A stretch of 64,000 bases of DNA from Roseateles_B sp041906185. Lineage in GTDB: Bacteria; Pseudomonadota; Gammaproteobacteria; Burkholderiales; Burkholderiaceae_C. The notes below the pieces were generated by a model. The model searched no databases, was not told where the DNA came from, and saw nothing but the letters and a program-made list of their open reading frames with translations. Where the stretch lies: NCBI GenBank assembly GCA_041906185.1, contig JAYRJQ010000011.1, forward strand, positions 62,001 through 126,000, read 5' to 3'. The stretch's first letter is position 1. Each line of letters begins with the position of its first letter. This document shows, one piece after another, positions 25,960 through 35,088 of the stretch. The position numbers and the translations under genes were made by a program.

Positions 25960-28900
25960 ATGCCCCCATGCACACAACGCCCAGGCAAGACCTGGCACCG
26001 GCCGGCCCTGCTGGCCCTGAACCTGGCCTGGCTGAGCCTTGCCGCCCCCGTGGCCGAGGCCGCGCCCTGGAAGATCCGGGCCGACACGCAGGTGCAGCTG
26101 GAGCTGCGCCAGATCGGCTGGCGACTGCAGGGCCCCTTCGCGGAGCAACGCGTTGAGCTGGTGCTGCGCAACCCCTCGAACCGCCCGATGGAAGCGACCG
26201 TGCTGCTGCCCCTGGCCGACGGCGAGCGGCTTCGCGGCTATGCCCTGGACATCAACGGCGAGCTGCGCGACGCCGTCCCCGTGGAGCGCGTCCAGGCCCG
26301 CGTGGCCTTCGAGACGCAGACGGCGCTCCGGGTGGACCCCGCCCTCGTCGAGCGTGACAGTGACAGCGACTACCGTCTGCGCGTCTTCCCCATCCCCGCC
26401 CGGGGCGAACGCCGCCTGCGCATCGACCTGGCCCGCCTGGCCGAGCGCAGCGCGTGCGGCTGGCAGCACACCCTGCGCGCCGACGCCCTCCCCCCAGGCA
26501 GCCAGCTGGCGGCCACGCTGAGCACCAGCCAGAAGCCCGTCCTCATGCCCGAGGGGCTGGCCGAGCCGACGCCCGCCGCCGACAAGCCCGCGGCCACGAC
26601 GGGCTGGACGGCCAGCCTGGACCTGCGCAGCGGCGACGCGCCCCGCACGGTCTGCCTCCCCGCGCCCGCGCAGCCCGCCGGTTTCACCCACCGCCTGGAC
26701 GACGGCACCCAATTCCGCTGGCTGGAGCTCCCGATGGCCGATGCCGGCCTGCAGCCCCTGCCCGCCCCGCGCCGCCTGGAGATCGTCTGGGACGCCTCCC
26801 TGCGCATGCCGGTCGACCGCCTGCGTGAACTCCAGCTGCTGGAGCGCTACCTGCAGGGCCGCAGCCTGGACGTGACCCTGACCGTGCTGCGCCTGGGCGT
26901 GCAACGCCAGCAGTTCCGCATCCGCAACGGCGACTGGACCGCCCTGCGCGAGACCCTGCTCGCGCTGCGGCCCGAAGGCGCGCTGGACATCGGCAGCTGG
27001 TCCCCCGCACCGGGCGCCGAGCAGGTGCTGATGTTCAGCGAGCTGCGCCACAGCTGGCCCCATCGCGAAGCCCTGAAGTCGCCGGAGCTGCCGGTGCACC
27101 TGGTGTCGCGGCAGGTCGCCGACATGGCCCTGGCCCAGCCCCTGCTGCAGGACGGGGGCCAGTGGCTGGACCTGAACCAGGGCGGCCCCGACGAGCTCGC
27201 CCGCCAGCTCACGCTGACCCCGGGGGTGCGCATCGCCAGCCACTGGGACCAGGCCGCCTGGCACGCCGAGAGCCGCGTGCCGCGTCATGGCGTGCTGCGG
27301 GCCTGCCAGGTGCAGCCCGCAGACGAGGCCTGGCGCGACATGCCCGCGCTGCGGCTCAGCCAGCAGGACGCCCAAGGCCGCCGCGAGCGCACCGTGAGCG
27401 CCGAGCAGTGGACCCCCGAGCCCCTGGCCGCCTTCTGGTGCGGCAGCTGGTGGATCCAGACCCTGGAGGCCGAGCCCTTGCGCAACAAGCGCCAGCTCGC
27501 GCGCCTGGGCGAGCAGCTCGGCCTCGTCAACCGCGAGACCAGCCTGCTGGTCCTGGAGACGCTGCAGGACTACATCACCCACAGCGTGATGCCGCCCGAC
27601 TCGACCCCGGCGATCCGCGAGGCCGTGCTGCGTGGGCGCGAGGCCAAGGCCCAGCGGGAGCAGGCCCAGACCGCGACGCAGCGCCGGGCGCTCGCCGAGC
27701 AGTGGGTGAGCCGGGAACGCTGGTGGTCGCGCGACTTCGTCGCGGAAACGAAGGAGGAAGCTCGCTACCGGCGTGAGATGGAGGCCCTGGACCGCAAGCA
27801 GGCCCGGGAGCGGGACCGCCTGGATGCCCGCTTCCAGGGCGCCGGGCGGCCGGCCCCGGCGCTCCCCCAGCATTCCAGCGCGCCGCCCAAGGTGGAGATG
27901 GTGCCGGCACCGATGCCGGTGCCCGCACCGGCGCCCATGATCGAGCACCGGCCGGCCCCCGTGCCCATGCCCGCACCGGCCCCTCAGGTGATGCCGGCAC
28001 CCGCCGCCGCTCCCTTGCGTGAAGTGGCGCCACCGCCGCATCCCATCGCGGCGCGCCCCCCGGCGCCAGGCATGGACGCGTCCCCTGAGCGTGCCCCGTC
28101 CGTCGCCACGGCCGCGGGCCTGCCCCTGCGCGCCGTCGCCACCACGGAGCGCTACGCCACCGAGCTGATGCAGGCCCGCACCGTGGCGGAGCTCGACCAG
28201 CGCCTGGCCGACCTGCGGGACAGCTACGCCGACAGCCCCGCCTTCCACGCCGACGTGGCCGAGCGCTTTGCGGCGCTGGGCGACACGCGCCGCGCGGTGC
28301 AGGTGCTCAGCAGCATCGTGGCCCTGATGCCCCGCGAAGCCTCGGCCCTGCGCCTGGTGGCCTACCGCCTGCAGGGCCTCGGTCAGGCCGCGCCGGCCCT
28401 GGACCTACTGCTGCGTGCCCGGGACCTGGCCCCCGACGAGCCGCAGTCCTGGCGCGACGCCGGTCTGGCCCTGGGGCAGGCCGGCCGCTGCGAGGAGGCC
28501 GCCGCCTCGCTGCAGCATGTGGTCGACACCGGCTGGCCGGACCGCTTCGCCGAGATCGCCCTGATCAGCCTGGCCGAGCTCAACGACCTGCAGCAGCGCT
28601 GCCGCAGCAAGGGTGCCGCCGCGCTGCCCGAGTCCCTGCGCAAGTCCCTGCCCGTGGGCCTGCGCGTGGTCATGCGCTGGGACCTCGACAACACGGACAT
28701 CGACCTCCATGTGATCGACCCGCTCAACGAGGAGGCCTTCTTCATGCACCGCGACACCCGCCAGGGCGGCCATCTGTCGCGCGACTTCACCGCCGGCTAC
28801 GGCCCCGAGGAGTTCATCGTGCGCCAGCCCCTGCCCGGCCGCTACAAGATCGTCGCGCACTACTACGGCAGCCAGCGGGCCACGCTCAGCCGCGGCGCCA

Positions 28901-29091
28901 CGGTGCAGATCGATGTGCAGACGGGCTTCGGCAGCCCGCGGCTGAAGACGCGGACGCTGACCTACCGCCTGGTGGAAGGCGGCGGCGACATCGAGCTCGG
29001 CGAGTTCCACCTCGACGACCAGGGCCAGCTCGTCGAAGCGCCGGCCCGCCCGCGCGGCAAGGCGAAGGCACCGGCCCGGTCGGGCCGCTGA
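25960..29091 (+). CDS. Large exported VIT / VWA-like / TPR / DUF2135 protein
   Basis: The protein has 1043 residues. After a signal peptide (ends near VAEA) there is a VIT-type domain (about 35-150; QRVELVLRNPSNRPMEATVL, then ALDINGELRDAVPVERVQAR). A VWA-like segment follows (about 260-400) that lacks an obvious metal-binding DxSxS, since it reads WDASLRM. The rest consists of a charged coiled region (about 550-630), a Pro/Ala/Met linker (640-690), TPR-like helices (740-870) and a C-terminal DUF2135 domain (WDLDNTDIDLHVIDP at about 905). VIT/DUF2135 proteins are exported and uncharacterised. A GAGGAGG ribosome site supports the start. Confidence 0.85.
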   Translation: MPPCTQRPGKTWHRPALLALNLAWLSLAAPVAEAAPWKIRADTQVQLELRQIGWRLQGPFAEQRVELVLRNPSNRPMEATVLLPLADGERLRGYALDINGELRDAVPVERVQARVAFETQTALRVDPALVERDSDSDYRLRVFPIPARGERRLRIDLARLAERSACGWQHTLRADALPPGSQLAATLSTSQKPVLMPEGLAEPTPAADKPAATTGWTASLDLRSGDAPRTVCLPAPAQPAGFTHRLDDGTQFRWLELPMADAGLQPLPAPRRLEIVWDASLRMPVDRLRELQLLERYLQGRSLDVTLTVLRLGVQRQQFRIRNGDWTALRETLLALRPEGALDIGSWSPAPGAEQVLMFSELRHSWPHREALKSPELPVHLVSRQVADMALAQPLLQDGGQWLDLNQGGPDELARQLTLTPGVRIASHWDQAAWHAESRVPRHGVLRACQVQPADEAWRDMPALRLSQQDAQGRRERTVSAEQWTPEPLAAFWCGSWWIQTLEAEPLRNKRQLARLGEQLGLVNRETSLLVLETLQDYITHSVMPPDSTPAIREAVLRGREAKAQREQAQTATQRRALAEQWVSRERWWSRDFVAETKEEARYRREMEALDRKQARERDRLDARFQGAGRPAPALPQHSSAPPKVEMVPAPMPVPAPAPMIEHRPAPVPMPAPAPQVMPAPAAAPLREVAPPPHPIAARPPAPGMDASPERAPSVATAAGLPLRAVATTERYATELMQARTVAELDQRLADLRDSYADSPAFHADVAERFAALGDTRRAVQVLSSIVALMPREASALRLVAYRLQGLGQAAPALDLLLRARDLAPDEPQSWRDAGLALGQAGRCEEAAASLQHVVDTGWPDRFAEIALISLAELNDLQQRCRSKGAAALPESLRKSLPVGLRVVMRWDLDNTDIDLHVIDPLNEEAFFMHRDTRQGGHLSRDFTAGYGPEEFIVRQPLPGRYKIVAHYYGSQRATLSRGATVQIDVQTGFGSPRLKTRTLTYRLVEGGGDIELGEFHLDDQGQLVEAPARPRGKAKAPARSGR

Positions 29092-29134
29092 ACCTTGTCG
29101 CGGCGCCGGGCCAGCGAGCCCGGCGAGCACCCAC

Positions 29135-29163
29135 AAAAAAGCCCCGCCTCGGCGGGGCTTTCT
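29135..29163. terminator. Bidirectional terminator between convergent genes
   Basis: AAAAAAGCCCCGCC-TC-GGCGGGGCTTTCTT is a 7-base GC stem with an A-run before and a T-run after. It can end transcription from both the large VIT gene (+) and the DUF1161 gene (-). Confidence 0.9.
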
Positions 29164-29183
29164 TCATCGGGCCGCAGCGCCGC

Positions 29184-29417
29184 TCACTTCTTCTCGTAGG
29201 TGATCTTCTTCGTGCCGCCGTCGCAGCTGCCGATCACCTTGGCCTCGCCAACCTTGTCGTTCTCGACCACGGTCAGCGTGTACTGCTTGACGTCCTTCTC
29301 GTCGAGTTTAGCGGCGATCTCGGTCTTGAGTTCCTCGCAGGGCTTGGCCGCGGCGAAGGCCGGGGCGGCCAGGGCGGTGACGGCAAGGGCCAGGGTGGTG
29401 GCGACGATCTTGTTCAT
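29184..29417 (-). CDS. DUF1161 family small periplasmic protein
   Basis: The 77-residue protein has a signal peptide (MNKIVATTLALAVTALAAPAFA) and a mature part of about 55 residues. That part carries two Cys (KPCEELKTEIAAKLD and VIGSCDGGTKKITYEK), the DUF1161 pattern. The two Cys probably form a disulphide. The function of the family is unknown. The start at 29417 has GGAGGA 5 bases upstream, so the longer frame is untranslated. It converges on the VIT gene at a shared terminator. Confidence 0.9.
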   Translation of the reverse strand: MNKIVATTLALAVTALAAPAFAAAKPCEELKTEIAAKLDEKDVKQYTLTVVENDKVGEAKVIGSCDGGTKKITYEKK

Positions 29418-29501
29418 GGGTTCCTCCGTTGGACTGGGCGGCCCCTGCCGCCCGCACCGGCATTGTCCGGACCTGTGTGGCAACACTGTGGCAGGCCCGT
29501 C

Positions 29502-30248
29502 TCACTCCTTGTGGGGGGCTTTCGGCGGCGGCGGGGTGTCGCGATAGGGCGCAGCCACGGCCTCGCCGACGCGCTGGATGAAGCCGCTGCGCTCCAGGCC
29601 CTGCAGCACCTCGGTCAGCGGCTGCACGAGGGCCTCGTGCCGCTCGTGGAGATAGTGAAAGACGGGAAAGCTGGCCAGCGGCGGCGCCAGGATCCGCACG
29701 CCCTTGAGCCCGTGCTGGCGCAGGCTGGCCAGCCCGGACAGCCGGTTGGAGATCACCAGGTCCGAGCGCCCCAGCTCCATCTTGACGAAGGCCTGCTGCA
29801 GCGTCGCCACCGGCTCCTGCTCCATGCCGCGGGTGTTCTCCTCGATGACCTTGATGCCCTTGACGAAGCCCAGCCGGTAGGGGCGCAGGGACTCCCAGCC
29901 CGTCACCTGGACGTCGGGGCGCCGCGTGAAGACGACGACCTCGTACTGCAGCAGCGCCACGGGCACGCGCAGCAGATGGGGGTAGAGGCGCTCGATGCCG
30001 GCACGGCGGTAGAGCTCGCCGTCGGTGTCGCCCGCATTGGCGCTCAGCAGCGAGCGCTCGCCGGGCATGCTCAGCACCTGCAGCTCCCGCCCGAGCTGGC
30101 GGTAGGCCTCGCGCAGCACGCGCTCCGCCACCAGCGTCGACGGGTCGGCCTCCAGCAGGGTGGAGATCCGCATCGGCGGCTCCCCGGCCCAGGCCAGGGG
30201 CGATGCGGTGCAGGCGAGCGCCAGGGTGGCGTGGCGGCGCGAGATCAT
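29502..30248 (-). CDS. Periplasmic solute-binding-like protein (SBP_bac_3 type)
   Basis: The 248-residue protein has a signal peptide (MISRRHATLALACTASPLAWA) and the bilobed type-II binding fold of amino-acid ABC receptors, reduced in size. The middle shows GWESLRPYRLGFVKGIKVIE and LGRSDLVISNRLSGL. There is no permease or ATPase nearby. Many such lone proteins in betaproteobacteria are of unknown ligand and may act as sensors. It lies 89 bases downstream of the S46 peptidase gene on the same strand, so peptide or amino-acid sensing is possible. It belongs to the same broad family as the proteins at 42.1-43.9 kb and 61.3-62.1 kb. Confidence 0.8.
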   Translation of the reverse strand: MISRRHATLALACTASPLAWAGEPPMRISTLLEADPSTLVAERVLREAYRQLGRELQVLSMPGERSLLSANAGDTDGELYRRAGIERLYPHLLRVPVALLQYEVVVFTRRPDVQVTGWESLRPYRLGFVKGIKVIEENTRGMEQEPVATLQQAFVKMELGRSDLVISNRLSGLASLRQHGLKGVRILAPPLASFPVFHYLHERHEALVQPLTEVLQGLERSGFIQRVGEAVAAPYRDTPPPPKAPHKE

Positions 30249-30337
30249 GCGGCTGATCCAGGCAAGTGCCTGAGCATAGCCCACGCCGGCTTCGCCGGCC
30301 CTGGCCTGGATCAGCCCATCTGTCGCGCCCTCCGGGG

Positions 30338-32422
30338 TCAGCGCCCCTGCAGCTCGTCCAGCAGCGCCCGCGCCCCGTAGACCTTGTCCAGGGTCTCGGC
30401 GATGGCCGCGGCGTTGACGGCCACGGTCCGGTTGCGCGCCGGCTCGAACCAGTAGGCGCCGCCAATGGAGTGGATGTTGCCGTCGAAGACCAGGCCGACC
30501 AGCTCGCCGCGCGCGTTCAGCATGGGGCTGCCGCTGTTGCCGCCGATGATGTCGTTGGTGCTGACGAGGTTGAAGGGCTTGGCGAGGTCGAGCCGGTCCC
30601 GCGCGGCCAGCCAGGACGCCGGCAGCGCGAACGGCTCTGCCCCCGTGGCGCGCTGGAAGGTGCCGCCGAGGGTGGTGAAGGGCGGCACCTGGGCATCGCC
30701 CTCCTTCCAGCCCTCGACCTTGCCGTAGGACAGGCGCAGGGTGAAGGTGGCGTCCGGGTAGACGCGCGGGCCGGTCATGGCGAAGCGGGCCTGGGCGATC
30801 AGCTCGGCGTTCTTCTGGACGACGGACTCCACCTCGCGCTCGTAGCGCAGGCGCAGCGCGCGGGCCGGCTCGTCGAGCGCCAGGGCCAGCTGGATGAAGG
30901 GGTCCTGGCTCTTGCGGACGGCGTCCATGCCGCCCTCCCACAGCGCCTTGCGCACCGCGACGTCCGCCAGCTGGCTGCCGTCCACCAGGCGGGCCGCGAC
31001 CTGCTCCGGCGAGTCCTTGCCCAGCACCTGATGCACCAGCGGCGCGTCGGCGCCCAGGTGCTCGCGCATCTTCTCGAGCGAGAAGCTCAACTTGAACTTC
31101 TCGAAGGCCGGGTAGATGGGCGCGGGCGACAGCAGCTGCGCCTGCACCGCCGGCAGGCCGGCCTCGGCGAACTCGGGCAGGCGCTCGGCATTGGGCCGGC
31201 CGCGCTCCGCCGCGCCGCGCACGAGGGTGCGGGCGATGCCGAAGAGCTGCGTGTTGAAGGCCGCGCCCCGCTCCAGCTGGCCGTGCAGCTCGCGGAAGCT
31301 GCGGTAGTTCTGCAGCGCCGTGGCGATGGCATCCCAGGCGCCGTTCACCGCCTTGAGCTGGGGCTGGCGGGCCGCGAAGGCGCGCAGCCGGGCCTCGTCG
31401 GCGCGCTTGGCGGCCAGCAGGGCCGGCTCGTTGAGCGCCTCCAGCTGGCCCTTGAGCACCTTGAAGTCGTTCTCCACGTAGAACAGCTCGGCATTGGCCG
31501 TGCGCGCCTGCTCCTCGCCCTGGGTGCGGTACTGCGCGAGGCGGCCGCGGTACTCGGCCAGCTCCATCAGCGACTCCGGCAGCCGGCGCGCCCGCAGCTG
31601 CTCCAGCTGCGCGACGGTCAGCGTGCGGTGCGTGGAGCCGGGATGGCCCGTCACGAACACCGCCTCGCCGGCCGCCGGGCCGCGGGTGTTGACGGGGAAG
31701 AAGTCCTTCACCACGGCCGGCTGGCCGTTCTCGTAGACGCGCAGCAGGCCCATGTCGAGGTCGTAGCGCGGGAAGTTGAAGTTGTCGGGATCGCCCCCGA
31801 AGAAGGCGATGGCCTGCTCCGGCGCGAAGGCCAGGCGCACGTCCTGGAAGCGGTGGTAGCGGTAGAGCTTGTACTGGCCGCCGTGGTAGAGGTCGACCAC
31901 GTCGCAGCGCTGGGTCTTGGCATCGGCGCCGACGCACTGGGCGGTGAGCGTCGCCTTGATCGCGTTGAAGGCCTGGGTGAAGGCCACGCCGTCACGGCCC
32001 CGCGTGGCCGCCTTGACCTGCTCGGTGACGTCGGTGATGGCCTCCAGGCGGTTGACCTCCATCGCGGGGCAGGTCTGCTCCTCGGCCCGGCTGCGGGCGA
32101 GGAAGCCGTTCTTCATGTGGTCCTTGCCGGCGCTGGAGAGCTGCTCCACGCACTCGGCCACGCAATGGTGGTTGGTCAGCACCAGGCCCTGGGCCGAGAC
32201 GAAGCTGCCCGAGCAGCCGCCCGCCAGGCGGGCCGAGCCACGCATGGCTTTGGCCAGCCAGGCGGCGTCCGGCGCGAAGCCGAGCTCCTGGCGCATCAGG
32301 GCCGTCGGCGGGTTGTCCAGTGTCCACATGCCCTCGGCGGCCAGGGACAGCGCCGGCGCCAGCAGCGCGCCGGTCAGCAGGGCCAGGGGGGCGGGACGGC
32401 AGAGTCGCTGGGGCAGGCGCAT
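30338..32422 (-). CDS. S46 family dipeptidyl peptidase (DPP7-like), exported
   Basis: This is a 694-residue serine exopeptidase with a signal peptide (ends LSLAAEG). The catalytic His is in LTNHHCVAECV (residues 85-86), the Asp is probably in the NFPRYDLD region, and the nucleophile Ser630 is in GGNSGSP. Eighteen residues after the nucleophile, in VFDGN, stands Gly648. In family S46 that position is Gly in DPP7 (hydrophobic P1) and Arg in DPP11 (acidic P1), so DPP7-like specificity is predicted. It removes dipeptides from peptide N-termini in the periplasm. The start at 32422 is chosen over a Met four codons upstream because GGAA lies 7 bases before it. Confidence 0.92.
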   Translation of the reverse strand: MRLPQRLCRPAPLALLTGALLAPALSLAAEGMWTLDNPPTALMRQELGFAPDAAWLAKAMRGSARLAGGCSGSFVSAQGLVLTNHHCVAECVEQLSSAGKDHMKNGFLARSRAEEQTCPAMEVNRLEAITDVTEQVKAATRGRDGVAFTQAFNAIKATLTAQCVGADAKTQRCDVVDLYHGGQYKLYRYHRFQDVRLAFAPEQAIAFFGGDPDNFNFPRYDLDMGLLRVYENGQPAVVKDFFPVNTRGPAAGEAVFVTGHPGSTHRTLTVAQLEQLRARRLPESLMELAEYRGRLAQYRTQGEEQARTANAELFYVENDFKVLKGQLEALNEPALLAAKRADEARLRAFAARQPQLKAVNGAWDAIATALQNYRSFRELHGQLERGAAFNTQLFGIARTLVRGAAERGRPNAERLPEFAEAGLPAVQAQLLSPAPIYPAFEKFKLSFSLEKMREHLGADAPLVHQVLGKDSPEQVAARLVDGSQLADVAVRKALWEGGMDAVRKSQDPFIQLALALDEPARALRLRYEREVESVVQKNAELIAQARFAMTGPRVYPDATFTLRLSYGKVEGWKEGDAQVPPFTTLGGTFQRATGAEPFALPASWLAARDRLDLAKPFNLVSTNDIIGGNSGSPMLNARGELVGLVFDGNIHSIGGAYWFEPARNRTVAVNAAAIAETLDKVYGARALLDELQGR

Positions 32423-32581
32423 GGTGAATTCCAAGGCAGTGGCGAAAGCGCCGATTGTGAAAGCCGGGCCGGCGTCGACCGGAAGGCATGGGCTTTCGCG
32501 CCGCCGGCCCCAGGGAAAACACGGGGCAGACTGTGTGTGCGGCGCGTCATCATGCGCGCAGCCAAACCGTCAGCAGTCCCC

Positions 32582-33418
32582 ATGAGCCTTTCCGCGACCG
32601 CCTCCTCCCTGATCCAGCGCTGGCAGCACTGGCGCGAGCAGCGGTCGGCCCGGCGTACCCAGGGGCAGCTGCGACGCCGCTGCCCGCAGGCCCTGGCCCT
32701 GCAGGCGCGCCTGCCGCAAAGGCTGCGCCAGGCCTGGCAGGCCCACGCCGCGGACGAGTTCCCCGGCCTGCCCCAGGGCTCCCGCGACTGGCTGCTGGCC
32801 TCGACCGCATTGATGCAGTTCTTCCTGGCCGCCGCACGCACCGACGGCCCCTGCGCCCTGCCCAGCCGCGCTGCCGACGCCGTCTGGCATGCCTGGCTGG
32901 ACGCGGACGCCGCCGGCCTGGCCGCCTTCCAGCGCGCACACCTGGGGCGGGAGATACCGCATCTGCCCGATTCCCGGCTGCCCGGCCCGCTGGACCACGC
33001 CCTCGCGCGCTGCTTCGCGGCCTGCTGCCGCCAGGAGGCGCTGAGCCCGCTGGCCGGCCGCCTGCCGCTGGTCTTCGAGCTGGACGCCCTGGCGCGCATG
33101 CCGGGCGGCTGGCACTACCGCTGGAACAAGCGCCTGCGCTGCCTCAGCCACCAGGTGATGGACGTGGACGGCGACCCGCGCGGCCGGGTGCAGCTGCACG
33201 CCGTGCACGGCGCCAGCCTGGCGGGCCTCGGCCTGCTGAGCACCGCCGAGGCGGCGCAGTGGGCGCAGGAGAACGAACGGCTCGCCCGCCAGCGGGACGG
33301 TGCGACCAGCGGCAGCAGCTGTGGGAGCAGCTGTGGCGGAGCCTCGGCCAGCGATTGCAGCAGCGACGCCGGCAGCAGCTGTGGCAGCAGCTGCGGGAGC
33401 GGTTGCGGCGGCGACTGA
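32582..33418 (+). CDS. VWH-motif (GRDP-like) protein with Cys/Gly/Ser-rich tail
   Basis: The 278-residue protein is divergent from the S46 peptidase gene. The central part has ADAVWHAWLDADAAGLAAFQ, which resembles the VWH motif of glycine-rich-domain proteins (GRDP-like family), with a neighbouring CFAACCRQEAL. There is no signal peptide. The last 37 residues are a low-complexity tail of Ser, Gly and eight Cys in SSCGSSCG-like units. Such tails occur in a few uncharacterised bacterial families and could bind metal or be cross-linked. Function unknown. Confidence 0.7.
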   Translation: MSLSATASSLIQRWQHWREQRSARRTQGQLRRRCPQALALQARLPQRLRQAWQAHAADEFPGLPQGSRDWLLASTALMQFFLAAARTDGPCALPSRAADAVWHAWLDADAAGLAAFQRAHLGREIPHLPDSRLPGPLDHALARCFAACCRQEALSPLAGRLPLVFELDALARMPGGWHYRWNKRLRCLSHQVMDVDGDPRGRVQLHAVHGASLAGLGLLSTAEAAQWAQENERLARQRDGATSGSSCGSSCGGASASDCSSDAGSSCGSSCGSGCGGD

Positions 33419-33642
33419 GGGCGAGGTTGGTGGGCGAGTTCGGCGGACGAGATTGAGGGCCAGGGCGGCGGGACCGCGACGGTCTGATCGCGCCAGCCCT
33501 TCCGCCCGGCGCCTGTCGCTTGTTGCTCGGATGTAACCGAACGGACAGGAAAGCCGCGCGATCTGTGCGACGCTTGTCGGTGCCGAGCCGCCCGGCTCGC
33601 CTCCTGCCGTACCCCCCTGCCGTCCCCCCTGCCATTGCCCCC

Positions 33643-35088
33643 GTGACTCATCCGCCGACCGCCCGCCCGGAGGGCTCCGCGCCCGCTTCCCCGGTCCCTG
33701 CCTCTCCTGCTCCTGCCTCTCCCGCTCCTGCTTCTCCCGCCCCTGCCTCCCCCCGCCTCTTCGCGCTGGCCTGGCCCCTGTTCCTGGAGATGGGGCTGGG
33801 CATCGCCATCAGCCTGATCGGCACGCTGCTCGCGGCGCGCGTCTCCGACAGCGCAGGGGCGGCCTTCGCCCTGGCCAACCACGTGGGCGGCACCCTCTTC
33901 ATCCTGTTCCGCATCATCGGCGCCGGCATCAGCGTGGTGCTGACGCAGGCGCTGGGCAGCGGCCGCCGGGACATCGCCGATGCCACCGCCCGTGCCGCCG
34001 TCGGCGCCAGCAGCTGGATCGGCCTGCTCACGGGCCTGGGCGCCATGCTCGGCGCCGAGCCGCTCCTGCGTGCGCTCGGGGCGCCGGCCGAGGTGCTGCC
34101 GCTGGCCGCGCCCTTCCTGGTCCTGCTCGGCCCGGCCATGCTGCTGGACGCTTGGAATGCCGCCATGGCCAGCGTCATGCGCGCCCATCTGCGCGCCCGG
34201 GACACCCTCGCCGTGCTGCTGGCCATGCAAGCCCTGCAGCTCGCGCTGGCGGTGCCGCTGATGCAGCACCTGGGCCTGATCGGCTTTGCCCTGGCGCTGA
34301 TCGCCAGCCGGCTGCTGGGCCTCGCGCTGCACCTGTGGCTGTGGCGTGCCCGGCTCGGGCTGCGTCTGACGGCCCCGGACTGGTGGCGGCTGCCGCGCCG
34401 CGAGCTGGGCGCGATCCTGCACATCGGCCTGCCCGGCGCGGGCGAGAACATCGCCTACCGCCTGGCCTTCATGGCGAGCGTCGCGGTGGTCGGCCATCTG
34501 GGGGCGCAGGCCCTGGCCACGCATGCCTACGTCTCGCAGCTGATGTACTTCATCCTGCTCTCCGGCCTGGCGACGGGCTTCGCGGCGGAGATCGTCGTGG
34601 GCCACCTCATCGGCGCAGGCCAGCTGCATGCGGCGCACCGCCTCGTGCGGCGGGCCATGGCGCGCGGGCTGCTCGTGTCCGTCGCGGTGGCCGGGGCCTT
34701 TGCCCTGGCCGGACCGTGGCTGCTGGGCTTCTTCACCCGCGACCCCGCCATCATCGCGCTGGGCAGCACGCTGCTGTGGTTGACCGTGATCCTGGAGCCG
34801 GGCCGGACCTTCAATCTGGTCGTGATCAATGCCCTGCGGGCCGCCGGCGATGCCCGCTACCCCGTGATGGTGGGCAGCGGCTCGATGCTGGTGGTGCTGG
34901 CGGGCGGGAGCTGGCTGCTCGGACAGCAGCTCGGGCTCGGCCTGGTGGGCGTGTGGATCGCCTATGCGGCCGACGAATGGCTGCGCGGCCTGCTGATGTG
35001 GCGGCGCTGGGCGCGGCAGGACTGGGTGCCCCACGCCCGCGCCGCACACCGGCGGCTGCGGGCTGCCGGTGCGACGCCGCCGCCGTGA
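33643..35088 (+). CDS. MATE family efflux transporter
   Basis: This is a membrane protein of about 481 residues with some twelve transmembrane helices in the two-fold MatE arrangement. Typical segments are FALAWPLFLEMGLGIAISL, GAGISVVLTQALGSGRRD and, in the second half, GLPGAGENIAYRLAFM. MATE proteins export cationic drugs or metabolites using Na+ or H+ gradients. The GTG at 33643 is a plausible start. It leaves a soluble leader of about 40 residues made of PASPA repeats, encoded by near-tandem DNA at 33691-33755. An ATG at 33520 in frame would add more low-complexity sequence. Confidence 0.85.
   Translation: MTHPPTARPEGSAPASPVPASPAPASPAPASPAPASPRLFALAWPLFLEMGLGIAISLIGTLLAARVSDSAGAAFALANHVGGTLFILFRIIGAGISVVLTQALGSGRRDIADATARAAVGASSWIGLLTGLGAMLGAEPLLRALGAPAEVLPLAAPFLVLLGPAMLLDAWNAAMASVMRAHLRARDTLAVLLAMQALQLALAVPLMQHLGLIGFALALIASRLLGLALHLWLWRARLGLRLTAPDWWRLPRRELGAILHIGLPGAGENIAYRLAFMASVAVVGHLGAQALATHAYVSQLMYFILLSGLATGFAAEIVVGHLIGAGQLHAAHRLVRRAMARGLLVSVAVAGAFALAGPWLLGFFTRDPAIIALGSTLLWLTVILEPGRTFNLVVINALRAAGDARYPVMVGSGSMLVVLAGGSWLLGQQLGLGLVGVWIAYAADEWLRGLLMWRRWARQDWVPHARAAHRRLRAAGATPPP

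Noticed and set aside
29502..31937. Long minus-strand frame that would fuse the binding-like protein to an N-terminal extension
   Set aside because: The first 560 codons are a shadow of the S46 peptidase gene in another frame. The real start of the binding-like protein, with its signal peptide, is at 30248.
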